From NCBI RefSeq assembly GCF_006337105.1, contig NZ_CP040871.1:1-64000 (forward strand): DNA of 64,000 nt. The letters run 5' to 3'. Of this stretch, positions 56,153 to 64,000 are shown in pieces. The DNA is from Thermomonas aquatica. GTDB lineage: Bacteria > Pseudomonadota > Gammaproteobacteria > Xanthomonadales > Xanthomonadaceae. Position 1 is the stretch's first letter, and each line of letters begins with the position of its first letter. The notes below the pieces were generated by a model. That model was not told where the DNA came from. It ran no database searches and saw nothing but the letters and a program-made list of their open reading frames with translations. The translations under genes were made by a program, and so were the position numbers.

Positions 56153-58108
56153 ATGTGCGGGATCGCTGGCGCCTTTCATTCCGATCGCCTGTCCGTGCCG
56201 GCCATCCGCGCCGTGCGCAGGATGCAGGGCGCGCTGGCGAGGCGCGGGCCTGACGGCGAAGGCTGGTTCCAGGACCGGCGCGTCGCGCTGGCGCATCGCC
56301 GACTGAGCATCATCGATCTGTCGGGCGGCGCCCAGCCGCTGTGCGGGCAGGATCCCGCAGTTGTCGCCATCGTCAACGGCGAGATCTACAACTACATCGA
56401 ACTTCGACAGGAACTGGTGGCCGCGGGCGCGGGCCTGCGCACCCGCAGCGACAGCGAGGTCATGCCGTTCCTTTACGAGCGCGAGGGCGACGCGTTCGTG
56501 CACCGGTTGCGCGGCGCCTATGCCGCCGCGATCTGGGACGGCCGGCGGCAGCGCTTGCTGCTGCTGCGCGACCGCCTTGGCGAAAAGCCGCTCCTCTACG
56601 CCGCCGGCGATGACGGCACGGTGTATTTCGCCTCCGAAATCGCCGCGCTGGTCGCCTCCGGCACGATTCCAGTGGAGCCGGATCCCGAGGCGATCAATCG
56701 CTATTTCCATTTCCGTTTCGTGCCGGAACCGGCCACTCCGCTGCGTGGCGTGCGCAAGCTCCAAGCAGGCCATCTGCTGGCGCTTTCCCCCGAATCACCC
56801 TGGCCCGTCCCGCAACGCTATTGGAATGTTTCGGCGGTCCCCTCGCTGAGCGGGAACCCGGTGGAAATCGTGCGCGCGGACCTGGAGGACATCGGTCGCA
56901 TCATCGTCCGCTCCGACGTGCCGGTGGGCGTGGCGCTGAGCGGCGGCCTCGATTCCAGCGTGGTCGCCAGCCTCGCCGCGCGCTACTCGGCGCAGCAGGT
57001 CACCGCGTTCAGCGTCGGCTACGAGGGCAGGCCCGCGTACGATGAGCGTCGCGATGCCGGCGCGTTTGCCGCCCACCTGGGCATCGGCATGGTGGAAGTA
57101 GAGCTCGCCGCGGGCGACGTGGTCTCCGGCTTCGAAGGGCTGGTCGCGGACATGGGCGAGCCGATCGCCGATGCCGCCGGTTCCAGCTACCGCGCGGTGA
57201 TGCGTGCCGCGCGCGATGCCGGGGTCAAGGTGATGTTCCAGGGCCAGGGCGCCGATGAGCTGTTCTGGAGCTATGGCTGGATGCGCCAGGCGCTGGCGGA
57301 GAACCGGGCGCGCGAAGCAGGACCCGGTGCAGCGGCCACCCTGGCGAGCAGCCTGCGCAGCAAGGTACGCCTGCCCGCGCGTTTCGTGTCGCGTACGCTG
57401 GCGCAATGGGCGGTGGAGGGCGGCGGTCTTGTCGATGCGTTGTCGATGTATCGTCGCCTGCGCCAGCACGACCCGGGGCAGGTGCTGTTCTGGGACGTTG
57501 CAAGGCCCATGGATCGCATTGCCGCGGCGGTGGCGGACCTCGCGGGCGATGCGATGCGCCCGCTGGCGACGCTCAAGCAGGCGCGCATGGCATTCCACGG
57601 CCGTGTGCCGGGCGAATCCTGGGAACGGGCCTTGGTGCGCCACATCCTGGCGACCTACCTGCTCGAGAATGGCATCTCGCAGGCCGACCGCTACAGCATG
57701 GCGGCAGGCGTGGAAGCGCGGTTGCCCTTCGTGGACTACCGGCTGGTCGAACACGCGGTGGGGCTCAACGACACCCAGGCGGATGCGGTGGCACCCGGCA
57801 AGCGCTGGCTGCGTGCCGCCGTGGCCCAGGACATCCCGGAGTGGGTGCTGAATCGCCCCAAGCGTGGATTCTCGCCGCCGACGCGCGAGTGGGTGGCGGC
57901 GCTGGTGCGCGCCCGCGGCGAATCGCTGGTCGGCGGTGCGATGGTCGCAGCCGGCCTGCTTTCGGAACGGGGTGCGCGTTCGCTGGCGCATCCGTCCGGC
58001 CGTTTCGATCGTGGCCTGCGCGACCAGCTTGCCTATCAGGCACTCGTTCTCGAGCAGTGGTTCGGCGGAATGCGTGCCTTGGCGGCAGGAGCCCGCGATG
58101 CAGTCTGA
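56153..58108 (+). CDS. asnB: Asparagine synthase (glutamine-hydrolysing) family, polysaccharide-locus type
   Basis: A 651-residue protein. The start is fixed by MCGIAGAF: Cys2 becomes the N-terminal nucleophile of the class II glutamine amidotransferase domain (about 2-215, with RRGPDGEGWF, HRRLSIIDLSGG and NGEIYNY). The synthetase domain starts at SGGLDSSV (PPi loop, about residue 263) and contains GQGADELFWSYGW and EARLPFVDYRLVE. In O-antigen loci such homologues (WbpS, WbtH) are thought to amidate uronic acids, so GalNAcA is the candidate target. It overlaps the next gene by 11 bases. Confidence 0.88.
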   Translation: MCGIAGAFHSDRLSVPAIRAVRRMQGALARRGPDGEGWFQDRRVALAHRRLSIIDLSGGAQPLCGQDPAVVAIVNGEIYNYIELRQELVAAGAGLRTRSDSEVMPFLYEREGDAFVHRLRGAYAAAIWDGRRQRLLLLRDRLGEKPLLYAAGDDGTVYFASEIAALVASGTIPVEPDPEAINRYFHFRFVPEPATPLRGVRKLQAGHLLALSPESPWPVPQRYWNVSAVPSLSGNPVEIVRADLEDIGRIIVRSDVPVGVALSGGLDSSVVASLAARYSAQQVTAFSVGYEGRPAYDERRDAGAFAAHLGIGMVEVELAAGDVVSGFEGLVADMGEPIADAAGSSYRAVMRAARDAGVKVMFQGQGADELFWSYGWMRQALAENRAREAGPGAAATLASSLRSKVRLPARFVSRTLAQWAVEGGGLVDALSMYRRLRQHDPGQVLFWDVARPMDRIAAAVADLAGDAMRPLATLKQARMAFHGRVPGESWERALVRHILATYLLENGISQADRYSMAAGVEARLPFVDYRLVEHAVGLNDTQADAVAPGKRWLRAAVAQDIPEWVLNRPKRGFSPPTREWVAALVRARGESLVGGAMVAAGLLSERGARSLAHPSGRFDRGLRDQLAYQALVLEQWFGGMRALAAGARDAV

Positions 58109-59303
58109 AACTACGCCAGGGCAGGCACCGCGGATCCTCCTGCACTATCCCGTCCTCAATACCGGCGGAGCGGAGCATTCCACGCTGCGCCTGCTTTCGG
58201 CGCTGGTCGATCGGGGGTGCGAAGTGCACCTGGTACTGACCACGCGAGGAGGGACGCTTGAGCCACAGGTCGATCCGCGGGTGGTCGTGCATCACCTGCG
58301 CCACGGGGCGGCCGAGCTGCCGAACCGCCTGGCGGGCATCGCCGATGCGTTCCGCTACCTGCGCGGGATCGCGGCCTGGTGCCGTGGCAGGGTCCAGCAA
58401 GCATGGCGGTCGCGGCGCTTCCACGCGATGGCGTTCGATGCCGCCATCGTCGGTCTGCACGGGACCTCGCCTGCGTTCGTATGCCGGCATGTTCGCGCCG
58501 CCACGCGGCTGGTCATGGTCAGGAGCGACGCAGCCGATGACCCGCGGGGCCGCCTGCGCCGCAATATCGCGCGCTTCGCCGACGCCATCGACGCGTACGT
58601 CTGCGTCTCTGGCGCGGTACGGGCGTCGCTGCTGGCGCGTTTCCCGCACCTGGCGCCGAAGGCCGTCCGCATCTACAACCTGATCCAGCCCGAAGGCATG
58701 CGCGCGCGCGCCGCGGAGGCACCGGATCCGTTCGGCGTCGCCGGTGATCAAGTTGGCCCGCGGGTCCTCAGCGTCTGCCGCCTGCAGGAATCGCAGAAGG
58801 CCTTGCTGCGCATGGTCGAGGTGCACCAGCGGTTGCTGGATGCCGGCATTCGGCACGAATGGCATGTGCTGGGCGATGGTCCGGACCGCTTCCTGCTGGA
58901 ACGCGCAATCGCGGAGCGCGGCGCCTCAGGCACCTTCATCCTGCATGGGGCCGTGGCCAATCCATTCGCCTGGTATGCGCACGCCGACCTGGTGGCGGTG
59001 TTGTCCTATATCGAAGGACTGAGTGGGGTCGTCAACGAGGCGCGCGTGCTGGAGCGCCCGATCATCGCGACCCGCTTCGCGGGCGTCGAGGAACAGATCG
59101 AAAGCGGGGTCAACGGCCTGATCGTGGAGCAGGAGACGGATGCCATCGTGTCGGGGATGCGTCGCCTGCTCCTGGACCCGGCGCTGCGGTCGCGCCTGGC
59201 GGCGGGAGGGTATCCCGACGCGCTGATGGACGATGGCGCAAAGATCGACGCGCTGTTGGCCTTGGTCGAGACGCCACGGGCTGCGGACGGGTCGCGGCGG
59301 TGA
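58098..59303 (+). CDS. Glycosyltransferase family 4 protein
   Basis: A 401-residue GT-B glycosyltransferase. The acceptor side has LLHYPVLNTGGAEHSTLRLL, with the GGAE loop typical of GT4; the donor side has VLSVCRLQESQKALLRMVE and SYIEGLSGVVNEARVLERPIIATRFAG, the E-x7-E region. The start is set at ATG 58098, inside the end of asnB, because this places the Rossmann strand at the N-terminus. It is coupled to the following glycosyltransferase by GTGA. Confidence 0.86.
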   Translation: MQSETTPGQAPRILLHYPVLNTGGAEHSTLRLLSALVDRGCEVHLVLTTRGGTLEPQVDPRVVVHHLRHGAAELPNRLAGIADAFRYLRGIAAWCRGRVQQAWRSRRFHAMAFDAAIVGLHGTSPAFVCRHVRAATRLVMVRSDAADDPRGRLRRNIARFADAIDAYVCVSGAVRASLLARFPHLAPKAVRIYNLIQPEGMRARAAEAPDPFGVAGDQVGPRVLSVCRLQESQKALLRMVEVHQRLLDAGIRHEWHVLGDGPDRFLLERAIAERGASGTFILHGAVANPFAWYAHADLVAVLSYIEGLSGVVNEARVLERPIIATRFAGVEEQIESGVNGLIVEQETDAIVSGMRRLLLDPALRSRLAAGGYPDALMDDGAKIDALLALVETPRAADGSRR

Positions 59304-60445
59304 GGGTGCTGTTGCTGGCCGGGTTCGCGGCGTCGGTGGTGCGTTTCCGCGGCGACCTGATTCGCGCGATGCAGGCATGCGGCTGCGAGGTGCACGTGGC
59401 GGCGCCGGGGTTGTCCGCCTGCCGCGAGGTCGCCGAAGCGTTGTCGCGCATGGGCGTGCGCATGCACGACACACCCCTCGGGCGGACCGGGACCAGCATC
59501 CCTGCGGACCTCGCCTACTTGTTCCGCAGTTGGCGCCTGATGCGGCGGGTCAGGCCCGCGGCCACGCTGGCGTATACCGCCAAGCCCGTCATCTACGGGA
59601 CCTTGGCGGCCTGGGTTGCCGGCGTGCCGTACCGCTACGCCCTCGTCACCGGGCTCGGGTTCGCCTTCACCGCTGGTCGCCGCGGGATGCTCACGCAGGT
59701 GGTCGCTTTCCTGTACCGGATCGCACTGGTGCGGGCACGCCTGGTGTTCTTCCAGAATCCGGATGACCAACGCCTGTTCCGAGCGCGGGGCCTGCTCCTC
59801 TCCTCGACGCCGTCGGTGGTGGTGGATGGCTCGGGCGTCGACGTCGCTTCTTACGCTGCCACCCCGCTGCCGACGGGGTCCCCGGTCTTCCTGATGATCG
59901 GTCGCCTGATCGGCGACAAGGGCGTCCGCGAATACGCGGAGGCCGCCCGGTGCGTCAAGCTGCGGTTTCCCGCCGCGCGCTTCCGGTTGGCGGGCTGGAT
60001 CGACGCCAACCCGGATGCGATCGCACCGGAAGAACTGGACGCCTGGGTCGCGGACGGCACCATCGAGTTCCTGGGCAGGCTGGAAGATGTCCGGCCCGCC
60101 ATCGCCGCGGCCACGGCGTACGTGCTCCCGTCCTATCGCGAGGGAACCCCGCGCACGGTGCTGGAGGCGATGGCCATGGGCCGCCCCATCATCACCACGG
60201 ATGCGCCTGGCTGCCGGGAAACCGTGATCGACGGGGAGAACGGCTTCCTGGTGCCGGTCGGTTCCGTCGACGCGCTGGTCGAGTCCATGGTGAAATTCAT
60301 CGGAGACCCGGCGCTCGCCCCGCGAATGGGTGAACGCTCGCGGGGAATCGCGGAGGAGAAGTACGACGTGCACAAGGTCAACGCCGTGATGCTGCGTGAG
60401 ATGGGCATTGCCCCCCCGCAGAGTGGTGCGCCTCATGCAGGCTGA
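59300..60445 (+). CDS. Glycosyltransferase family 4 protein (PglA/WbuB/CapM-like)
   Basis: A 381-residue GT4 enzyme starting at GTG 59300, which overlaps the previous stop. TLAYTAKPVIYGTLAAWVAG with LVTGLGFAFT is the signature of the CapM/PglA group, which adds GalNAc, FucNAc or related sugars early in the repeat unit. The donor domain has LMIGRLIGDKGVREYAEA and PSYREGTPRTVLEAMAMGRPIITTDAPG (E-x7-E). Given its position near the phosphoglycosyl transferase, it may add the second sugar. Confidence 0.87.
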   Translation: MRVLLLAGFAASVVRFRGDLIRAMQACGCEVHVAAPGLSACREVAEALSRMGVRMHDTPLGRTGTSIPADLAYLFRSWRLMRRVRPAATLAYTAKPVIYGTLAAWVAGVPYRYALVTGLGFAFTAGRRGMLTQVVAFLYRIALVRARLVFFQNPDDQRLFRARGLLLSSTPSVVVDGSGVDVASYAATPLPTGSPVFLMIGRLIGDKGVREYAEAARCVKLRFPAARFRLAGWIDANPDAIAPEELDAWVADGTIEFLGRLEDVRPAIAAATAYVLPSYREGTPRTVLEAMAMGRPIITTDAPGCRETVIDGENGFLVPVGSVDALVESMVKFIGDPALAPRMGERSRGIAEEKYDVHKVNAVMLREMGIAPPQSGAPHAG

Positions 60446-61610
60446 CGATTCGTTCCCTGCGCTGGTTGCGCACGTCAGGGCGCTCTACGGGGAGGGCTTC
60501 ATCCCCCTCCATCGCCCCGTCTTCGAGGGCAACGAGCGCCGGTACCTGGTCGACTGCATCGACTCCAACTTCGTCTCGTCGGTGGGAGCGAAGGTCGCCG
60601 AGTTCGAGCAGCAGGTTGCCGCCTTCACCGGCGCGAAATACGCGATTGCCACCGTCAACGGGACCGCAGCGCTGCACGTGGCGCTGCAGTTGGCCAGGGT
60701 GCAGCGTGGCGACGAGGTGATCAGCCAGGCGCTGACTTTCGTCGCCACCTGCAATGCGCTGCGTTATGCCGGTGCCGATGCGGTCTTCATCGACGTGGAT
60801 CTGGATACCTTGGGGCTGAGTCCGCTAGCGCTGCGCCGCTGGCTGTCGGCCAATGCGGAGGTTCGCGAAGGACGGGCATTCAACCGCACGACCGGCCGCC
60901 GCATCGCCGCCTGCGTGCCGATGCACACCTTCGGGTTCCCGCTGCGGATCGCGGAGGTGGTCGCCGTTTGCGATGAATACGGCATTCCCGTCGTGGAGGA
61001 CGCGGCCGAATCGCTCGGCAGCTACGTCGGTGGTCGCCACACCGGCACCTTCGGCAAGCTGGCCACGCTCAGTTTCAACGGGAACAAGACCATCACCACC
61101 GGTGGCGGCGGCATGATCGTCACCGATGATGAGGTGCTGGCAAGGCGCGCCAAGCACATCACCACCACCGCCAAGATCCCGCATCCGTACGAGTTCGTGC
61201 ACGACGAGGTGGGCTACAACTATCGCCTGCCCAACCTCAACGCCGCGCTTGGGTGCGCGCAGATGGAACGGTTGCCGGAGATGTTGGCCGCCAAGGCTGA
61301 GGTGGCACGCCGCTACGCCGGGTTCTTCGAAGCCAGCGGTGTCCGCTTCGTGCAGCCCATCGAGGGAGCGACAGCCAATCGGTGGCTCAATGCCATCGTG
61401 CTGCACGACCAGGCGCAGCGTGATGCACTTCTGGAATACACGAATGCGCAGGGCGTGATGACCCGACCGATCTGGCGGCTGATGTCGCGCCTCGACATGT
61501 TCAAGCATTGCCAGCACGACGGGCTGGAGAACTCGCAGTGGCTGGAGGCGCGGGTGGTGAATTTGCCATCCAGCGTTCCGGATGGCGCCATGCGGAAATT
61601 CCAGGGATGA
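60435..61610 (+). CDS. LegC family PLP-dependent sugar aminotransferase
   Basis: A 391-residue DegT/DnrJ/EryC1-type aminotransferase. FIPLHRPVFEGNERRYL and CIDSNFVSSVGAKVAEFE match the LegC group. The PLP lysine is K218 in SFNGNKTITTGGGG, and VVEDAAESLGS supplies the PLP ring-stacking acidic residue. It aminates C4 of a 4-keto-6-deoxy UDP-sugar using glutamate. The dehydratase making that keto sugar is the next gene, overlapping by ATGA. The ATG at 60435 overlaps the end of the preceding glycosyltransferase by 11 bases. Confidence 0.88.
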   Translation: MQADDSFPALVAHVRALYGEGFIPLHRPVFEGNERRYLVDCIDSNFVSSVGAKVAEFEQQVAAFTGAKYAIATVNGTAALHVALQLARVQRGDEVISQALTFVATCNALRYAGADAVFIDVDLDTLGLSPLALRRWLSANAEVREGRAFNRTTGRRIAACVPMHTFGFPLRIAEVVAVCDEYGIPVVEDAAESLGSYVGGRHTGTFGKLATLSFNGNKTITTGGGGMIVTDDEVLARRAKHITTTAKIPHPYEFVHDEVGYNYRLPNLNAALGCAQMERLPEMLAAKAEVARRYAGFFEASGVRFVQPIEGATANRWLNAIVLHDQAQRDALLEYTNAQGVMTRPIWRLMSRLDMFKHCQHDGLENSQWLEARVVNLPSSVPDGAMRKFQG

Positions 61611-62794
61611 ACGTGTTGCAGCTGATCGGGCGCGAGCGTCCGTTGTTCGAGGACGATATCCGGGCCCACGAGGTGGAACTCTCCGCGATGGTGAGTGGAG
61701 GCCGCTTCCTGGTCATCGGCGGCGCGGGTTCGATCGGCCAGGCGGTGACTCGCGAGATCTTCAAGCGCAAGCCGCGTGCGCTGCACGTGGTGGACATCAG
61801 CGAGAACAACATGGTCGAGCTGGTGCGGGACATCCGCAGCACGCTGGGCTACATCGAAGGCGACTTCCGCACTTTCGCCATCGACTGCGGTTCCCGCGGG
61901 TTCGCCGCGTTGATGGCGGCCGGGCAGGGCTACGACCATGTGCTGAACCTGTCCGCACTCAAGCACGTCCGCAGCGAGAAGGACCCGTTCACCCTGATGC
62001 GGATGATCGAGGTCAACGTGCTCAACACGATCTCGACCGTTGCCCAAGCGCAGGCGGGCGGGGCGCGCAAGTATTTCTGCGTGTCCACCGACAAGGCGGC
62101 CAACCCGGTCAACATGATGGGCGCCAGCAAGCGGATCATGGAGATGTTCCTGATGCGCGCAAGCGAGTCGCTGCCCATCTCCACCGCGCGCTTCGCCAAT
62201 GTGGCCTTCTCCGACGGGTCGCTGCTGCACGGCTTCAACCAGCGCTTCGCCAAACGCCAGCCGATCTCCGCGCCCAACGACGTGCGCCGTTACTTCGTCA
62301 CCCCGCAGGAGTCCGGCGAACTGTGCCTGAGCTCCTGCCTGTTGGGCGACAACCGCGATATCTTCTTCCCCCAGCTGAGCGCGCAACTGGACCTGACCCG
62401 CTTTTCCGACATCGCCGTGCGCTACCTGCAGTCCCTGGGCTTCGAGCCCTTCGAATGCGCCAGCGAAGGCGAGGCGCGGGACCGTGCCGCGGAGTTGATC
62501 GCGCGCAAGCAATGGCCGGTGTATTTCTTCGCCAGCGACACCACCGGCGAGAAGGATTTCGAAGAGTTCTACACCGGGGCCGAAGCGCTGGAATTGGACC
62601 GCTTCGAAGCCATCGGCGTGATCCGGAACGAAGCGGTGTACGACGGGGAAAAGCTGGACTACTTCCTGGCCACCATCGAGCGCCTGCGCGCCCAGCCCAC
62701 CTGGGACAAGCCGGAATTGGTGGAGCTGTTCAACCACATGATCCCGGAGTTCCGGCACAAGGACACCGGCAAGTACCTCGACGGGCGGATGTAG
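61607..62794 (+). CDS. UDP-GlcNAc 4,6-dehydratase-type SDR (CapD/FlaA1 superfamily)
   Basis: A 395-residue soluble SDR without the membrane helices of long WbpM/PglF proteins. NAD-site motif VIGGAGSIGQAVTREIF; LNLSALKHVRSEKDPFTLMRMIEVN; active site VSTDKAANPVNMMGASKRIMEMF with the Met-Lys arrangement seen in WbpM/FlaA1. It should give a UDP-4-keto-6-deoxy-HexNAc for the preceding LegC-type aminotransferase. It overlaps that gene by ATGA and is three bases upstream of the phosphoglycosyl transferase gene. Confidence 0.85.
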   Translation: MNVLQLIGRERPLFEDDIRAHEVELSAMVSGGRFLVIGGAGSIGQAVTREIFKRKPRALHVVDISENNMVELVRDIRSTLGYIEGDFRTFAIDCGSRGFAALMAAGQGYDHVLNLSALKHVRSEKDPFTLMRMIEVNVLNTISTVAQAQAGGARKYFCVSTDKAANPVNMMGASKRIMEMFLMRASESLPISTARFANVAFSDGSLLHGFNQRFAKRQPISAPNDVRRYFVTPQESGELCLSSCLLGDNRDIFFPQLSAQLDLTRFSDIAVRYLQSLGFEPFECASEGEARDRAAELIARKQWPVYFFASDTTGEKDFEEFYTGAEALELDRFEAIGVIRNEAVYDGEKLDYFLATIERLRAQPTWDKPELVELFNHMIPEFRHKDTGKYLDGRM

Positions 62795-62797
62795 GCC

Positions 62798-63463
62798 ATG
62801 CAGCGCTTCCTCGACATCCTGCTCTCTGGCTTGGCCCTGCTGGTGCTGTCACCGCTGCTGCTTCCCGTCATGCTGATCCTGCGCCTGACCGGGGAGGGCG
62901 AGGTATTTTTCATCCAGCAGCGCGTGGGGCGCGGCGGCCGCCCATTCGGACTCTACAAGTTCGCCACCATGCTCAAGGACAGTCCCAACATCGGCACCGG
63001 AACGGTGACGGTGAAGGGCGATCCGCGTGTCCTGCCATTGGGCCGGTTGCTGCGCAAGACCAAGCTGAACGAATTGCCGCAGCTGCTGAACATCCTGAAG
63101 GGCGACATGAGCATCATCGGTCCGCGCCCGCAAACCCAGCGCTGCTTCGATGCGTTCCCGCCGGAATCGCAGGCGCAGATCATCAGGGTACGCCCCGGCC
63201 TGTCCGGCATCGGCTCCATCGTCTTTCGCGACGAGGAAGAACTGATGCATGCCAGCCAGGAACCGGAGCGGTTCTATGACGAGGTGATCATGCCGTACAA
63301 GGGCCGGCTGGAAGAGTGGTACGTGGCGCACCAGGGGGCCAGGACTTACCTCGCCGCGATCTTCGTGACCGCATGGGTGGTGCTGTTCCCGGCCTCGCGC
63401 GTGGCCTGGCGGCTTTTTCCTGGGCTGCCCAGCGCCCCGGAAGGGCTCGCGGGATCCCTCTGA
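62798..63463 (+). CDS. Initiating phosphoglycosyl transferase (PglC-like small sugar transferase)
   Basis: A 221-residue bacterial sugar transferase with one N-terminal re-entrant or transmembrane helix (DILLSGLALLVLSPLLLPVM), QQRVGRGGRPFGLYKFATM and the core ELPQLLNILKGDMSIIGPRP. It moves a sugar-1-phosphate from the UDP-sugar to undecaprenyl phosphate, starting each repeat unit. The catalytic Asp-Glu dyad of PglC appears as Asn-Glu here (KLNELPQ). A hydrophobic stretch near residues 180-200 is an extra feature. Adjacent 4-amino-sugar genes suggest a bacillosamine-type first sugar. Confidence 0.88.
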   Translation: MQRFLDILLSGLALLVLSPLLLPVMLILRLTGEGEVFFIQQRVGRGGRPFGLYKFATMLKDSPNIGTGTVTVKGDPRVLPLGRLLRKTKLNELPQLLNILKGDMSIIGPRPQTQRCFDAFPPESQAQIIRVRPGLSGIGSIVFRDEEELMHASQEPERFYDEVIMPYKGRLEEWYVAHQGARTYLAAIFVTAWVVLFPASRVAWRLFPGLPSAPEGLAGSL

Positions 63464-63470
63464 GCCTGGC

Positions 63471-64000
63471 ATGTCGCCTGCCCAACGCCATCGCCAGGTC
63501 GCGGCCTTGCATGCGGCCGCCATCGACCAGGGCTTCCTGGCCACGCTAGGCGAGCCTTTCCTGGCACAGGTGTATCGCGCGATCGACGAGGCCGCGGACA
63601 GCGTCCTGCTGGTCGAGGAACTCGACGGGCGGGTCGTGGGCTTCGTGGCGGGCGGCTCGGGCATGGCGACGATCTACCGGCGCATGCTGCGACATCCCCT
63701 GCAGCTGGCGTTCTCGCTGGCGTCGGTGTTCGCGCAGCCGTCCAGGCTCCTGCGGATGATGGACATCGTTCGCTACGGAAGGGCATCGGACGCCGGTCTC
63801 GTCCTGCCGCGCGCGGAACTGCTGAGCGTCGCGGTGGATCCTGCTTGTCGCGGGACAGGCCTGGCCGTGCGCCTCTACGAGGGGTTGGAGGAGCACTTCG
63901 CGCGGCGAGGCATCAACGCGTTCCGCATCACGGTGGGCGAATCGCTCGCCGCCGCGCACCGGTTCTACCAGCGGATGGGGGCGAAGCCCATGGGACGCAT
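63471..64000 (+). CDS. GNAT family N-acetyltransferase (3' truncated by window edge)
   Basis: An open frame of at least 176 residues running off the window. It begins MSPAQRHRQVAALHAAAIDQGFLATLG, a form I associate with acetyltransferases in polysaccharide loci. The acetyl-CoA motif is LLSVAVDPACRGTGLAVRLYE, followed by AAAHRFYQRMGAKPMG. A likely role is N-acetylation of the 4-amino sugar made by the dehydratase and LegC-type aminotransferase. It starts seven bases after the phosphoglycosyl transferase stop. Confidence 0.82.
   Translation, partial: MSPAQRHRQVAALHAAAIDQGFLATLGEPFLAQVYRAIDEAADSVLLVEELDGRVVGFVAGGSGMATIYRRMLRHPLQLAFSLASVFAQPSRLLRMMDIVRYGRASDAGLVLPRAELLSVAVDPACRGTGLAVRLYEGLEEHFARRGINAFRITVGESLAAAHRFYQRMGAKPMGR

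Overview
The window is a high-G+C chromosomal segment from a gammaproteobacterium, most likely a member of the Xanthomonadaceae/Lysobacteraceae (Lysobacter, Luteimonas, Thermomonas or Pseudoxanthomonas type). The assignment rests on gene order and family content: comEC-exbB-exbD-msbA-lpxK-kdsB-ptp-uvrC-pgsA, a fused cysNC, a DUF6116 protein and a fused E1 alpha/beta dehydrogenase. No rRNA, plasmid, phage, transposase or CRISPR features were seen. The window opens inside tcdA and closes inside an acetyltransferase gene, so both edges are artificial.

Region 1 (1-11.6 kb) is core metabolism. It holds the tcdA end, a TatD-type hydrolase, a DUF6116 membrane protein, a glycine-zipper envelope protein, glutaryl-CoA dehydrogenase, a GNAT acetyltransferase coupled to a glutathione transferase, and a fused branched-chain 2-oxoacid dehydrogenase E1. 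On the minus strand follow ygfZ, fdhD, an FdhF/YdeP-type molybdopterin oxidoreductase and a small winged-helix protein. A 113-bp nested inverted repeat separates the E1 gene from this minus-strand group.

Region 2 (11.6-28.3 kb) is a run of plus-strand operons. First comes succinate dehydrogenase with its assembly factors (an SDHAF4-type protein, sdhCDAB, sdhE and a YgfX/CptA-like membrane protein). Then come lipoprotein release (lolC/E, lolD), DNA uptake (comEC), an ExbB/ExbD motor pair, and lipid A/KDO functions (msbA, lpxK, kdsB). A low-molecular-weight phosphatase, uvrC and pgsA close the run. Many of these genes overlap by ATGA, GTGA or TGATG junctions.

Region 3 (28.3-34.4 kb) holds tRNA-Gly(GCC), tRNA-Cys(GCA) and tRNA-Leu(UAA), an FMN-binding glutamate-synthase-like protein, and the sulfate activation genes cysD and cysNC. 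On the minus strand are a secreted Cys-rich protein of unknown function and tRNA-Val(CAC).

Region 4 (34.4-64 kb) is a Wzx/Wzy-type exopolysaccharide, capsule or O-antigen locus, all on the plus strand. It has export and chain-length proteins (Wza/GumB-like lipoprotein, BY-kinase Wzc) and an unusual accessory module (membrane J-domain protein, TPR protein with a frameshift, small secreted protein). It also has two polymerase/ligase-like membrane proteins, a flippase, six glycosyltransferases and a phosphoglycosyl transferase. Sugar-nucleotide genes predict UDP-GalNAcA (TviB/WbpO-type dehydrogenase plus C4 epimerase), possibly amidated by the AsnB homologue. They also predict UDP-L-FucNAc (FnlA, FnlB, FnlC) and a 4-amino-4,6-dideoxy sugar (dehydratase, LegC-type aminotransferase, acetyltransferase). 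A methyltransferase gene of much lower G+C sits in the middle and looks acquired separately.
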